DNA of 42,973 bases from Bacteroidales bacterium (GTDB lineage Bacteria > Bacteroidota > Bacteroidia > Bacteroidales > UBA932): contig JAGCDF010000055.1 in assembly GCA_017651225.1 (NCBI GenBank), positions 1-42,973 on the forward strand, written 5' to 3'. Below the pieces are notes generated by a model. That model was not told the DNA's origin and did no database searches. It saw only the letters and a program-made list of their open reading frames with translations. Position 1 is the first letter of the stretch. Each line of letters starts with the position of its first letter. The translations under genes and the position numbers were made by a program. Below, piece after piece: positions 1 to 7,458 of the stretch.

Positions 1-516
1 GATGGCCGCGATGCGTCCCAGCGACGCGCCGCAGCCCGGCAAAACCTCGCCGGAGGCGTCCAGGAAGCGGAATCCGAGTGCGGAGAGCAGGCCCGTGCCG
101 GCGTCGTGGGTGGCGCTGCCGCCCAGGCCGACGAGCACGTCCCGGCAGCCGCGTGCCAGCGCGTCGCGGATGAGCAGTCCCGTGCCGTAGGACGTTGTCT
201 GCAGGGGATTACGCTCTTCGGGCCGGAGGAGGGGAAGGCCGCTGGCGGCGGCCGTCTCGACGACGGCGGTGCCGCCGCAGACGGCGTAACGCGCCCGGAT
301 CGGCCGGCCGAGCGGATCGACCGTGTCGGCCTGCACCCATTCCCCGCCACGGGCGGACAGGACAGCTTCGCAGAAGCCCTCGCCCCCGTCTGCAACGGGC
401 ACGTGCACCGCCGCGCACGCAGGCTGCGCGCGCCGCAGGCCCTCCGCCAGGGCGTCGGCCACCTCTCGGGCCGTCAGGCAGCCCTTGAAGGAATCGGGAG
501 CAAGGATTATCTTCAT
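1..516 (-). CDS. Glycerate kinase (partial, C-terminus off the left edge)
   Basis: Reading the minus strand from the ATG at 516-514 gives 172 codons open to the window edge. The protein begins MKIILAPDSFKGCLTAREVA, the hallmark N-terminus of the GarK/GlxK glycerate kinase family, followed by 'PVADGGEGF' and 'VGLGGSATHDAGTG', the glycine-rich motifs of that family. The family phosphorylates D-glycerate with ATP in the cytosol and feeds lower glycolysis. Full-length members are about 370-380 residues, so roughly half is visible. A purine-rich GGAGAAGAA lies just before the start. It is divergent from the next gene. Family assignment is firm; whether the product is 2- or 3-phosphoglycerate cannot be read here. 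Confidence 0.93.
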   Translation of the reverse strand, partial: MKIILAPDSFKGCLTAREVADALAEGLRRAQPACAAVHVPVADGGEGFCEAVLSARGGEWVQADTVDPLGRPIRARYAVCGGTAVVETAAASGLPLLRPEERNPLQTTSYGTGLLIRDALARGCRDVLVGLGGSATHDAGTGLLSALGFRFLDASGEVLPGCGASLGRIAAI

Positions 517-526
517 TTCTTCTCCG

Positions 527-534
527 CAAAGATA
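527..534 (-). promoter_or_regulatory. -7 promoter box of glycerate kinase
   Basis: TATCTTTG on the minus strand matches the Bacteroidota -7 consensus TAnnTTTG. It lies 10 bases before the glycerate kinase ATG. Confidence 0.65.
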
Positions 535-554
535 CCGAATTTCCGTTTTTTTAT

Positions 555-562
555 TATCTTTC
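555..562 (+). promoter_or_regulatory. -7 promoter box of the 582 gene
   Basis: TATCTTTC (one mismatch to TAnnTTTG) lies 19 bases before the GTG start at 582, back to back with the glycerate kinase promoter in a 65-bp divergent gap. Confidence 0.45.
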
Positions 563-581
563 GGAATAAAACCATATTGCC

Positions 582-1817
582 GTGAAAACCATTGTTCGAA
601 TACTGACCTTGATCTGTCTGCTGGCGGGCCCTGTGGCTTTTGGCCAGACTGACTCCCTCCGCTACGTCGTGCGCGGCACCGTCGTCGACGCCACGGGCGG
701 CAAACCCCTTGGTTTCGTGTCCGTTACCATCCCGGGTACCAACTATGCGACCGTCACCAACCAGGACGGCGCCTTCGTGATCAAATCCGCCCAGCAGCCG
801 CGCTTCGTGGCGTTTTCGCTGCTCGGCTATAAACCCCAGACCGTTCCCGCCGACCGCGAGCAGCTGATGCACGTCTCGCTGACGCGCGGACAGTTCACGC
901 TGGATCCGGCGCAGGTGATTTCCGCCGACCCGCTGTCCCTGCTGCTGGACGCCATCTACAAGATCAACGCGAACGGTCCGGAAGAGCCGGAACTCTTCGA
1001 CTGCTTCTACCGCGAGACGGTCCAGAAGCGCCAGCGCTTCATCTATATCTCCGAAGCGGTCACCAAGATGTACAAGGGTCCGTACCGGATCAGCTTCACC
1101 CGCGACCGCGCCGCCGTGGAGAAGAGCCGCCTGCTGCAGAGCCCGCGCAAGACGGACACCCTCGCGGTGAAGGTCCTGGGCGGCCCCACGCAGGCCGTCG
1201 ACCTGGACCTGGTCAAGATACGCACCTTCATCCTGGACCAGGAGGATCTGGATAACTACCGCCTGGAGATGCTGGATCCCGTGATGCTGGATGACCGGCG
1301 CCAGTTCGTGATCCGGCTCATCCCCGCCGCCGACAAGGACTTCGCGCTGCACAACGGCGTGATCTACATCGACCAGGAGTCGCTGGCGTTCTCCCGCATC
1401 GAGCTCTCGCTGGACGTCTCCGATCCGGCCAAGGCCACGAACGCGATGCTGATCAACAAGCCGATGGACATCCGTTTCCGCCCGAAGGAGATGTCCCTGT
1501 TGCTGAACTACAAGCGGGAGGACGGCAAGAGCCGCCTGAGCTACGTCCGCACGGTGTTCCGCTTCAACTGCGACTCCCGCAAGCGCCTGTTCAACACGGA
1601 GTTCACCGCCATCGCGGAGATGGTCGTGACGAACCGCTACACGGGTGCGGCCGTCGAGCCGATCGACCGCAAGGACGCCTTCCGCAGCAGCGAGACGCTG
1701 GCCGACAAGACCCAGGCCTATTTCGATCCCGATTTCTGGAAGGACTACAACATCATCGAGCCGACCGAAAGCCTGGAGAACGCGATCGACCGGCTGAAGA
1801 AGGCGGAGACCAAATAG
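582..1817 (+). CDS. Exported carboxypeptidase-like regulatory-domain protein
   Basis: The 411-residue protein has a signal peptide (residues 1 to about 22, ending near VAFGQ) and then a CarboxypepD_reg-like beta-sandwich at about 28-100 ('VRGTVVDATGGKPLGFVSV', 'LLGYKPQTV'), a module common at the N-terminus of Bacteroidota outer-membrane proteins. The remaining ~300 residues carry 'FDCFYRETVQKRQRFIYISE', typical of a widespread exported Bacteroidota family without known function. There is no TonB plug or barrel, so this is not a SusC-type receptor. The start is GTG; no ATG is available near the predicted promoter, and the GTG gives a complete signal peptide. It is probably monocistronic. Function unknown. 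Confidence 0.85.
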   Translation: MKTIVRILTLICLLAGPVAFGQTDSLRYVVRGTVVDATGGKPLGFVSVTIPGTNYATVTNQDGAFVIKSAQQPRFVAFSLLGYKPQTVPADREQLMHVSLTRGQFTLDPAQVISADPLSLLLDAIYKINANGPEEPELFDCFYRETVQKRQRFIYISEAVTKMYKGPYRISFTRDRAAVEKSRLLQSPRKTDTLAVKVLGGPTQAVDLDLVKIRTFILDQEDLDNYRLEMLDPVMLDDRRQFVIRLIPAADKDFALHNGVIYIDQESLAFSRIELSLDVSDPAKATNAMLINKPMDIRFRPKEMSLLLNYKREDGKSRLSYVRTVFRFNCDSRKRLFNTEFTAIAEMVVTNRYTGAAVEPIDRKDAFRSSETLADKTQAYFDPDFWKDYNIIEPTESLENAIDRLKKAETK

Positions 1818-1852
1818 TTCCCGGTTTTCTTGTATTCTTGACCGGAATAAAG

Positions 1853-1860
1853 TATATTTG
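1853..1860 (+). promoter_or_regulatory. -7 promoter box of the ior-paaK operon
   Basis: TATATTTG matches the consensus exactly; a TTG at 1830-1832 lies 20 bases upstream as a possible -33 element. It is 13 bases before the ATG at 1874 and 22 before the ATG at 1883. Confidence 0.7.
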
Positions 1861-1873
1861 TTCCGGTTAGTTA

Positions 1874-3484
1874 ATGTATTATATGGCAGAGAAACGATTG
1901 CTTCTTGGCGATGAAGCGGTGGCCCTGGGGGCCTTGCACGCCGGTCTGTCCGGCGTTTACGCCTATCCGGGCACGCCTTCGACCGAGATTACTGAATACA
2001 TCCAGCAGAGTCCGTTCGCGCGGGAGCGCGGCGTGCGCAGCCGTTGGTGCACCAACGAGAAGACGGCGATGGAAGCCGCGCTGGGCATGTCGTACGCCGG
2101 CAAGCGGGCGCTGGTGTGCATGAAGCACGTGGGCATGAACGTCTGCGCCGACGCCTTCGTCAACGCCGCCGTCACGGGCGTGAAAGGCGGCCTGGTGGTG
2201 CTGGCGGCGGACGACCCGTCCATGCATTCTTCGCAGAACGAGCAGGATTCCCGCTTCTACGGCAAATTCGCGATGGTGCCCATCCTGGAGCCGTCCGACC
2301 AGCAGGAAGCCTATGATATGATGGCGCAGGCCTTCGCGCTCTCCGAGCAGCTGCGGCTGCCTGTGCTGATGCGCCTCGTCACGCGCCTGGCGCACTCCCG
2401 CGCCGCGGTGCAGACGGGGGAGCCCGTCGCGCAGAACGCGTTGGAGCCGGACAACGAGCGCACACACTGGGTGCTGCTGCCGGGCAACGCGCGCCGGCAG
2501 TACGCCTCGCTGGTCGCCAAGCAGCCCGAGATCGCCGCGCTGGCGGAGGGGGCTGCGTTCAACCGGCTGCAGATTCCGAAGGTGTCCGATCTGGGCGTGA
2601 TCGCCGCCGGCATCGCATACAACTATGTCCGGGAGTCGGCGCCCGCCGGCCTCCCGATCCTCAAGGTCTCGCAGTATCCGCTGCCTGTGAAGCAGGTGCG
2701 TGAACTCGCGGCGCACTGCGGCCGCATCCTCGTCGTCGAGGACGGCCAGCCCTTCGTGGAGGAGCAGGTGCGCGGCCTCCTCGGACCGGAATATCCTGTC
2801 CGCGGCCGCCTGAGCGGCGAATTGCCCCGCACCGGCGAGCTGACGCCCGACTGCGTCGCCGCGGCGCTCGGCGTCGAGGGCGGTCCCGCTTTCGCGGACG
2901 CCCACAACCTCGCGCCGCGCCCGCCCCAGCTCTGCCAGGGCTGCGGTCACCGCGACGTCTACACGGCGCTGAACCAGGTGGCGGCGGAGTACCCGAACGC
3001 CCGCATTTTCGGCGACATCGGCTGCTACACGCTGGGTGCGCTGCCGCCGTTCCGCGCCATTGACAGCTGCGTGGACATGGGCGCGTCCATCACCATGGCC
3101 AAGGGTGCCGCTGACGCCGGCGTGTATCCCGCCATCGCCGTGATCGGCGACTCCACCTTCACACATTCCGGCATGACCGGCCTGCTGGACGCCGTGAACG
3201 ACGGCTCCGACATCACGGTCATCATCAGCGACAACCTCACGACCGCCATGACCGGTGGCCAGGATTCCGCGGGTACGCACAAGTTCGAGGCCATCTGCCT
3301 CGCCCTGGGCGTGGAGCGGGAGCACCTGCACGTCGTGGTGCCGCTGCCGAAGAATATGGAGGAAATCACGCGCATCCTGCGCGAGGAAATCAACTACCAC
3401 GGCGTGTCCGTCATCATCCCGCAGCGCGAGTGCATGCAGACGCTGGGCCGCAAACTCCGTCAGAAAAAACAGGAAACGAAATGA
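1874..3484 (+). CDS. iorA: Indolepyruvate:ferredoxin oxidoreductase, alpha subunit
   Basis: This subunit oxidatively decarboxylates aryl-pyruvates (indolepyruvate, phenylpyruvate) to aryl-acetyl-CoA with thiamine diphosphate. Visible: the N-terminal pyrimidine-binding domain ('LLLGDEAVALGALHAG', 'AYPGTPSTEITEY'), the CxGCGH motif at C354-H358, and the TPP-binding segment from G425-D426 through 'VIISDNLTTAMTGGQ'. At 536 residues it lacks the C-terminal two-cluster ferredoxin domain found in archaeal IorA, ending instead in a basic tail. It overlaps iorB by 4 bases (ATGA), so translation is coupled. The ATG at 1883 (MAEKRLL) is an equally plausible start. It leads a five-gene operon. Confidence 0.92.
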   Translation: MYYMAEKRLLLGDEAVALGALHAGLSGVYAYPGTPSTEITEYIQQSPFARERGVRSRWCTNEKTAMEAALGMSYAGKRALVCMKHVGMNVCADAFVNAAVTGVKGGLVVLAADDPSMHSSQNEQDSRFYGKFAMVPILEPSDQQEAYDMMAQAFALSEQLRLPVLMRLVTRLAHSRAAVQTGEPVAQNALEPDNERTHWVLLPGNARRQYASLVAKQPEIAALAEGAAFNRLQIPKVSDLGVIAAGIAYNYVRESAPAGLPILKVSQYPLPVKQVRELAAHCGRILVVEDGQPFVEEQVRGLLGPEYPVRGRLSGELPRTGELTPDCVAAALGVEGGPAFADAHNLAPRPPQLCQGCGHRDVYTALNQVAAEYPNARIFGDIGCYTLGALPPFRAIDSCVDMGASITMAKGAADAGVYPAIAVIGDSTFTHSGMTGLLDAVNDGSDITVIISDNLTTAMTGGQDSAGTHKFEAICLALGVEREHLHVVVPLPKNMEEITRILREEINYHGVSVIIPQRECMQTLGRKLRQKKQETK

Positions 3485-4065
3485 AACTCGATATCAAACT
3501 TTCCGGTGTCGGAGGGCAGGGGATCCTCTCCATCGCGACCGTGATCGGCGAGGCCGCCACGGCCGCCGGGCTGCATCTCAAGCAGGCCGAAGTGCACGGC
3601 ATGAGCCAGCGTGGCGGCGACGTCCAGAGCGACATGCGCCTGAGCACGGACGGCATCTGCAGCGACCTGATCCCGCTCGGACAGGCCGACCTCATCATCT
3701 CCATGGAGCCGATGGAGGCGCTGCGCTATCTGCCGTACCTCGCCCCCAAGGGCGCCGTAATCACGTCCAGCAAGCCGCTGGTCAACATCCCCAATTATCC
3801 GGACGAGGCGGCGCTGCTCGCCGAGTTGGACGCGCTCCCGCACGTGGTGCGGGCCGACATCGAAACGCTCGCCCGCGAGCATGCGATGCCCAAGAGCGCG
3901 AACATGATCCTGCTGGGCATGGCCGCGCCGGCGCTGAGCCAGCTGCTCAGTGAGGAGCAGCTCCGCGACGCCATCGCGCGCGTCTTCGCCCGCAAGGGCA
4001 TGGACATCGTGAACGCCAACCTGGAGGCTTTCAAGCTGGGCCTCGAAACCGCAAGCAACCGTTAG
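3481..4065 (+). CDS. iorB: Indolepyruvate:ferredoxin oxidoreductase, beta subunit
   Basis: The 194-residue partner of IorA forms the gamma-type domain of 2-oxoacid oxidoreductases. It starts MKLDIKLSGVGGQGILSIA, the G-x-GGQG signature, and carries 'EVHGMSQRGGDVQSD', diagnostic of IorB. Length fits the family (about 190-200). The start is set by the ATGA overlap with the iorA stop; an in-frame upstream ATG at 3430 lies inside iorA and is unlikely. Ten bases separate it from the acyl-CoA ligase gene, so it is co-transcribed. Confidence 0.94.
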   Translation: MKLDIKLSGVGGQGILSIATVIGEAATAAGLHLKQAEVHGMSQRGGDVQSDMRLSTDGICSDLIPLGQADLIISMEPMEALRYLPYLAPKGAVITSSKPLVNIPNYPDEAALLAELDALPHVVRADIETLAREHAMPKSANMILLGMAAPALSQLLSEEQLRDAIARVFARKGMDIVNANLEAFKLGLETASNR

Positions 4066-4075
4066 TCAGTAGCAT

Positions 4076-5386
4076 ATGATCTGGAACCCCACCAAAGAAT
4101 GCATGTCGCGCGAGCAGATGCGCGAGCTGCAGGGCAAACGCCTCCACAAGATCGTGGAGTACGTGTACCACAACGTTCCGTTCTACCGGAACAAGCTGCA
4201 GGAGATGGACCTCTCGCCGGCCGATATCCAAACGATCGACGACATCGTCAAACTGCCGTTCACGACCAAGAAGGACCTCCGGGACAACTATCCCTTCGGT
4301 ATGCAGGCGGCTCCGCAGAGCGAAATCATCCGCATCCACGCCTCCTCCGGCACTACTGGCAACCCGACCATCGTCGGCTACACCCGCAAAGACATCAGCA
4401 TCTGGAGCGAGTGCATGGCGCGCAGCCTGACCTCCTTCGGCGTGACGCGCAACGACATCTTCTCCGTGTCCTACGGCTACGGTCTCTTTACCGGCGGTCT
4501 CGGTGCGCACAACGGCGTGGAGACCATCGGCGCTTCCGTCGTGCCCGCCTCGACCGGCAACACCGAGAAGCATGCCCGCCTGATCCGTGACCTCGGCATC
4601 ACCGGCATCGCCTGCACGCCTTCGTACGCGCTGTACCTGGCCGAGACCATGGACAAGCTGGGCATCACCAAGGACCAGATCAAACTCCGCGTTGGCGCTT
4701 TCGGCGCCGAACCGTGGACCGAGAATATGCGCACCGAGATCCAGAACCGCCTGGGTCTGAAGGGTTTCAATATCTACGGCCTGAGCGAAATCATGGGCCC
4801 GAGCGTGAGCTATGAGTGCGACGAGCAGCACGGCTCGCACATCAACGAGGATCATTTCTTCCCTGAGATCATCGATCCGGTTACGCTCCAGCCGCTGGAG
4901 CCCGGGCAGACGGGCGAGCTCGTCTTCACGACCCTCACCAAGGAGGGCATGCCCGTGATCCGCTACCGCACCCGCGACCTCTGCTCGCTCCTGCCGGGCG
5001 AGTGCCCCTGCGGCCGCACGAACGTGCGCATGTCCGCCATCCAGGGCCGTACGGACGACATGCTCATCATCCGCGGCATCAACGTCTTCCCGTCCCAGGT
5101 GGAGAGCGTGGTGCTCACGATGGAGGAGTTTGCGCCCGTCTACATGCTCATCGTGGACCGCGTCAACAACCTCGACACGCTCATGGTCCAGGTGGAGCTG
5201 CGCCCCGACTACTTCAACGCCACGCTCGACACGCCGGCCGCCATCTCCGAACTGGAGAAGCGCTTCGCCGACAAGCTGCGTAGCGTGCTGAGCATCAGCG
5301 CCAAAGTGCAGATCAAGGCCCCCGGCACCATCGAGCGCAGCGAGGGCAAGAGCAAGCACGTCATCGACAAACGCGTCCTTTATTGA
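4076..5386 (+). CDS. paaK: Phenylacetate-CoA ligase family protein
   Basis: The 436-residue adenylate-forming enzyme matches PaaK in length and order: N-terminal 'IWNPTKECMSREQMRELQ', the ATP-binding loop SSGTTGNPT at residues 90-98, 'YGLSEIMGPSVSYEC', and the C-terminal 'RGINVFPSQVESV' and 'KSKHVIDKR' motifs. The family links aryl acetates to CoA through an acyl-AMP. Beside iorAB the reaction may run toward free acid plus ATP, converting phenylacetyl-CoA or indoleacetyl-CoA to the aryl acid during amino-acid fermentation; that direction is inference. Operon spacing is 10 bases upstream and 19 downstream. Confidence 0.93.
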   Translation: MIWNPTKECMSREQMRELQGKRLHKIVEYVYHNVPFYRNKLQEMDLSPADIQTIDDIVKLPFTTKKDLRDNYPFGMQAAPQSEIIRIHASSGTTGNPTIVGYTRKDISIWSECMARSLTSFGVTRNDIFSVSYGYGLFTGGLGAHNGVETIGASVVPASTGNTEKHARLIRDLGITGIACTPSYALYLAETMDKLGITKDQIKLRVGAFGAEPWTENMRTEIQNRLGLKGFNIYGLSEIMGPSVSYECDEQHGSHINEDHFFPEIIDPVTLQPLEPGQTGELVFTTLTKEGMPVIRYRTRDLCSLLPGECPCGRTNVRMSAIQGRTDDMLIIRGINVFPSQVESVVLTMEEFAPVYMLIVDRVNNLDTLMVQVELRPDYFNATLDTPAAISELEKRFADKLRSVLSISAKVQIKAPGTIERSEGKSKHVIDKRVLY

Positions 5387-5405
5387 CACTGAAACACGAC
5401 CACAT

Positions 5406-5828
5406 ATGAGAATCAAGCAACTCTCCATCTTTATCGAGAACCAGTCCGGCACGCTCATCCGTGTGCTCGAACTGCTGGGCAAGGCGCATATCCAGATGAT
5501 CGCCTGCACCATCGCCGATACGGCGGAATATGGCATTTTCCGCATCATCTGCAGCGAGCCCGACCGGGCCTGCAGCGAGCTGAAGGCGGCCGGCGTGGCC
5601 GTCACCATCTCGGAGGTGTTCGCCATCGAGATGAACGACCGTCCCGGCGGCGCTGCCGACGCCGTGAAGGCTTTCAGCAACGCCGGTATCGAGATTACCT
5701 ACATGTATGCCTTCCTGCTGGACGGCAAGGGAATCATGATCATCCGCACGGACGAAACGGAGAAGGCCCGCGAGGTCATCAAGTCCCAGGGCCTCCCGTA
5801 CCTCTGCGAAAAAGACTTTATCCGTTAG
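5406..5828 (+). CDS. Tandem ACT-domain protein of the ior-paaK operon
   Basis: The 140-residue protein shows two ACT-like repeats: residues ~1-70 ('IKQLSIFIENQSGTLIRVLE') and ~71-140 ('AADAVKAFSNAGIEITYMYA'). Such small ACT proteins commonly follow paaK in iorAB-paaK operons of anaerobes and probably sense an aromatic amino acid or acid, but no experiment assigns a ligand. Only 3 bases separate its stop from the next gene, so the nitroreductase-like lipoprotein belongs to the same transcript. Confidence 0.88.
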   Translation: MRIKQLSIFIENQSGTLIRVLELLGKAHIQMIACTIADTAEYGIFRIICSEPDRACSELKAAGVAVTISEVFAIEMNDRPGGAADAVKAFSNAGIEITYMYAFLLDGKGIMIIRTDETEKAREVIKSQGLPYLCEKDFIR

Positions 5829-5831
5829 TAT

Positions 5832-6440
5832 ATGAAGATCAAGATGTTATTTGGTGCGCTCGTCGCACTCGCCACCCTTGCAGGGTGCAACGCCCAGCAG
5901 CCGGCATCCGCCTCGCTGGACGACCTGTTCCTGACCCGCCGGAGCATCCGTAACTACGAGCCCGGCCGGACCATCTCCGAAGCGCAGGTGCGCGAACTGC
6001 TCACCGCTGCGCAGAACGCCCCCTCCTGGGCGAACCAGCAGCCGAGCAAATACTACGTGGCCATCAGTCCGGAGAAGCACGACGCCGTGCTGGAGATGAT
6101 CGGCGGCAACAAGGACCGCGTGATCAACGCCCCCGTCTTCATCGTCTCCACCTTCGAAAAGTCCAAGTCCGGCTTCTTCCGCGGAAATCCCGCCAATGAC
6201 GCCGGTGAGCTCTGGGGTGCCTACGACAACGGCCTCAGCAACGCCTACCTGGTCCTGAAGGCCCGCGACATGGGTTTTGATACCTTGATTATGGGCATGC
6301 GCGAAGCAGACAAGCTCCGCGAACTCTTCGCCATCCCGGAGAACGAGGCCATCCTGGCCGTCATCGCCCTCGGCTACCGCGCCGAAGAGCCCAACATGCC
6401 GGTCCACCGTCCCCTCGACGAGGTCGTCAAGTTCTTCTAG
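5832..6440 (+). CDS. Nitroreductase-family lipoprotein
   Basis: The 202-residue protein begins with a lipoprotein signal peptide (lipobox TLAGC, lipidated Cys at residue 19), followed by a nitroreductase fold: 'LTRRSIRNYEPGRTISEAQV', 'AQNAPSWANQQPSKYYV', and a C-terminal 'ILAVIALGYRAEEP'. The family binds FMN and uses NAD(P)H to reduce nitro groups, quinones or enones. Most members are cytosolic; export with a lipid anchor is unusual and raises the question of FMN supply outside the cytoplasm. It is the last gene of the ior operon and overlaps the convergent oxidoreductase gene by 4 bases. Substrate unknown. Confidence 0.88.
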   Translation: MKIKMLFGALVALATLAGCNAQQPASASLDDLFLTRRSIRNYEPGRTISEAQVRELLTAAQNAPSWANQQPSKYYVAISPEKHDAVLEMIGGNKDRVINAPVFIVSTFEKSKSGFFRGNPANDAGELWGAYDNGLSNAYLVLKARDMGFDTLIMGMREADKLRELFAIPENEAILAVIALGYRAEEPNMPVHRPLDEVVKFF

Positions 6441-7402
6441 ATTTTCGGCATTGACGCCTCGCAACGGACGAGGGTCTCCATGATGAGGAGGGTCTGCGCA
6501 TGCAGGGCCTCCTCCGCTTTTCTGTCGCGGGTGAGGAAGATGTCGCGGTAGACCTCCAACTGGTGGCAGAGCCGGTGCTCATAGCGGTTCAGCTCGAAGG
6601 ACTGCATTTCCTTTCCGGGCAGCATCAGGTCCACCTTCGTGAAGAAATTCGGCAGGCCGTGGACGCGGATGGCGCCCTTCTCGCCCTGGAAGAAGAAGCC
6701 GCGCAGGCCGTCGGAGTCCATCGAGGCCGAGCAGATGGCCGTCACACCGCTCTTCCAGGTCAGCGTGGCTGCGCCGGAAGTAGCGATCTGGTTGCGCCCG
6801 CAGGCGTTGGCGGCATAGTAAACCGTGTCCGGACGGCCGTAGAGCGCGAGCACGATGTGCAGGCAATAGATGTTGATGTCGCGTAGCGCACCGCCCTCGT
6901 ACTCGTGCGTGAAGACGGGCAGCTCCTTGCCGGCGAGATACTCGTCGTAGCGGCCGAAGTGCTCGTCGTAGTCGGCGTGCACCAGGCGCACGGGGCCGAT
7001 CTGCGGGAGCAGCTCCCGGACCTTGAAGAAGTTCGGCAGATGAATGTTCGAAATCGCCTCAAAGATAAAGAGATCGCGTTCCTTCGCAAGCGCGAAAAGT
7101 TCCTCCGTCTGCGCGACGGTCGAGGTGAACGGTTTCTCGCAGAGAACGTTCTTGCCGGCCAGCAGGGCCTGCTTCGCGGCGGCGAAGTGCAACGAGTTCG
7201 GCAACGCCACGTAGACGAAGTCGATGTCCGTGCGGGTGAGCATTTCCGCGTAGTCGGTGTAGACGTTCGGGATGCCGAAGCGGGAGCCTTTTTCCAGGCT
7301 GCGGGCGCAGATGGCGATTACTTCGTAGCCCTGCACGGTCTGCATGGCCTTCAACATGTCGGGAACGATCATCCCGGATCCTACGATGGCAATTCTGAGC
7401 AT
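6437..7402 (-). CDS. Gfo/Idh/MocA family oxidoreductase
   Basis: The 321-residue protein has an N-terminal NAD(P)-binding Rossmann domain ('MLRIAIVGSGMI'), the family EKP signature in 'NVLCEKPFTSTVAQTEEL', and a C-terminal substrate domain with 'YEGGALRDINIYCLHIVLAL', which includes the GG-x-x-x-D-x-x-x-Y-x-x-H arrangement. These enzymes oxidise or reduce sugars, inositols or related polyols in the cytosol; the substrate cannot be deduced. It is monocistronic, divergent from the polymerase gene and convergent with the nitroreductase gene. Confidence 0.92.
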   Translation of the reverse strand: MLRIAIVGSGMIVPDMLKAMQTVQGYEVIAICARSLEKGSRFGIPNVYTDYAEMLTRTDIDFVYVALPNSLHFAAAKQALLAGKNVLCEKPFTSTVAQTEELFALAKERDLFIFEAISNIHLPNFFKVRELLPQIGPVRLVHADYDEHFGRYDEYLAGKELPVFTHEYEGGALRDINIYCLHIVLALYGRPDTVYYAANACGRNQIATSGAATLTWKSGVTAICSASMDSDGLRGFFFQGEKGAIRVHGLPNFFTKVDLMLPGKEMQSFELNRYEHRLCHQLEVYRDIFLTRDRKAEEALHAQTLLIMETLVRCEASMPKI

Positions 7403-7424
7403 AACGGTTGGATATTAGTTTTTC

Positions 7425-7432
7425 CAAATATA
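7425..7432 (-). promoter_or_regulatory. -7 promoter box of the Gfo/Idh/MocA gene
   Basis: TATATTTG on the minus strand, exact match to consensus, 22 bases before the ATG at 7402. Confidence 0.7.
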
Positions 7433-7445
7433 CGGAAAATTCTGC

Positions 7446-7453
7446 TAATTTTG
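7446..7453 (+). promoter_or_regulatory. -7 promoter box of the Y-family polymerase gene
   Basis: TAATTTTG lies only 5 bases before the ATG at 7459, so the mRNA is predicted to start at or next to the start codon. This excludes an in-frame upstream ATG at 7408. Confidence 0.7.
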
Positions 7454-7458
7454 CAATA

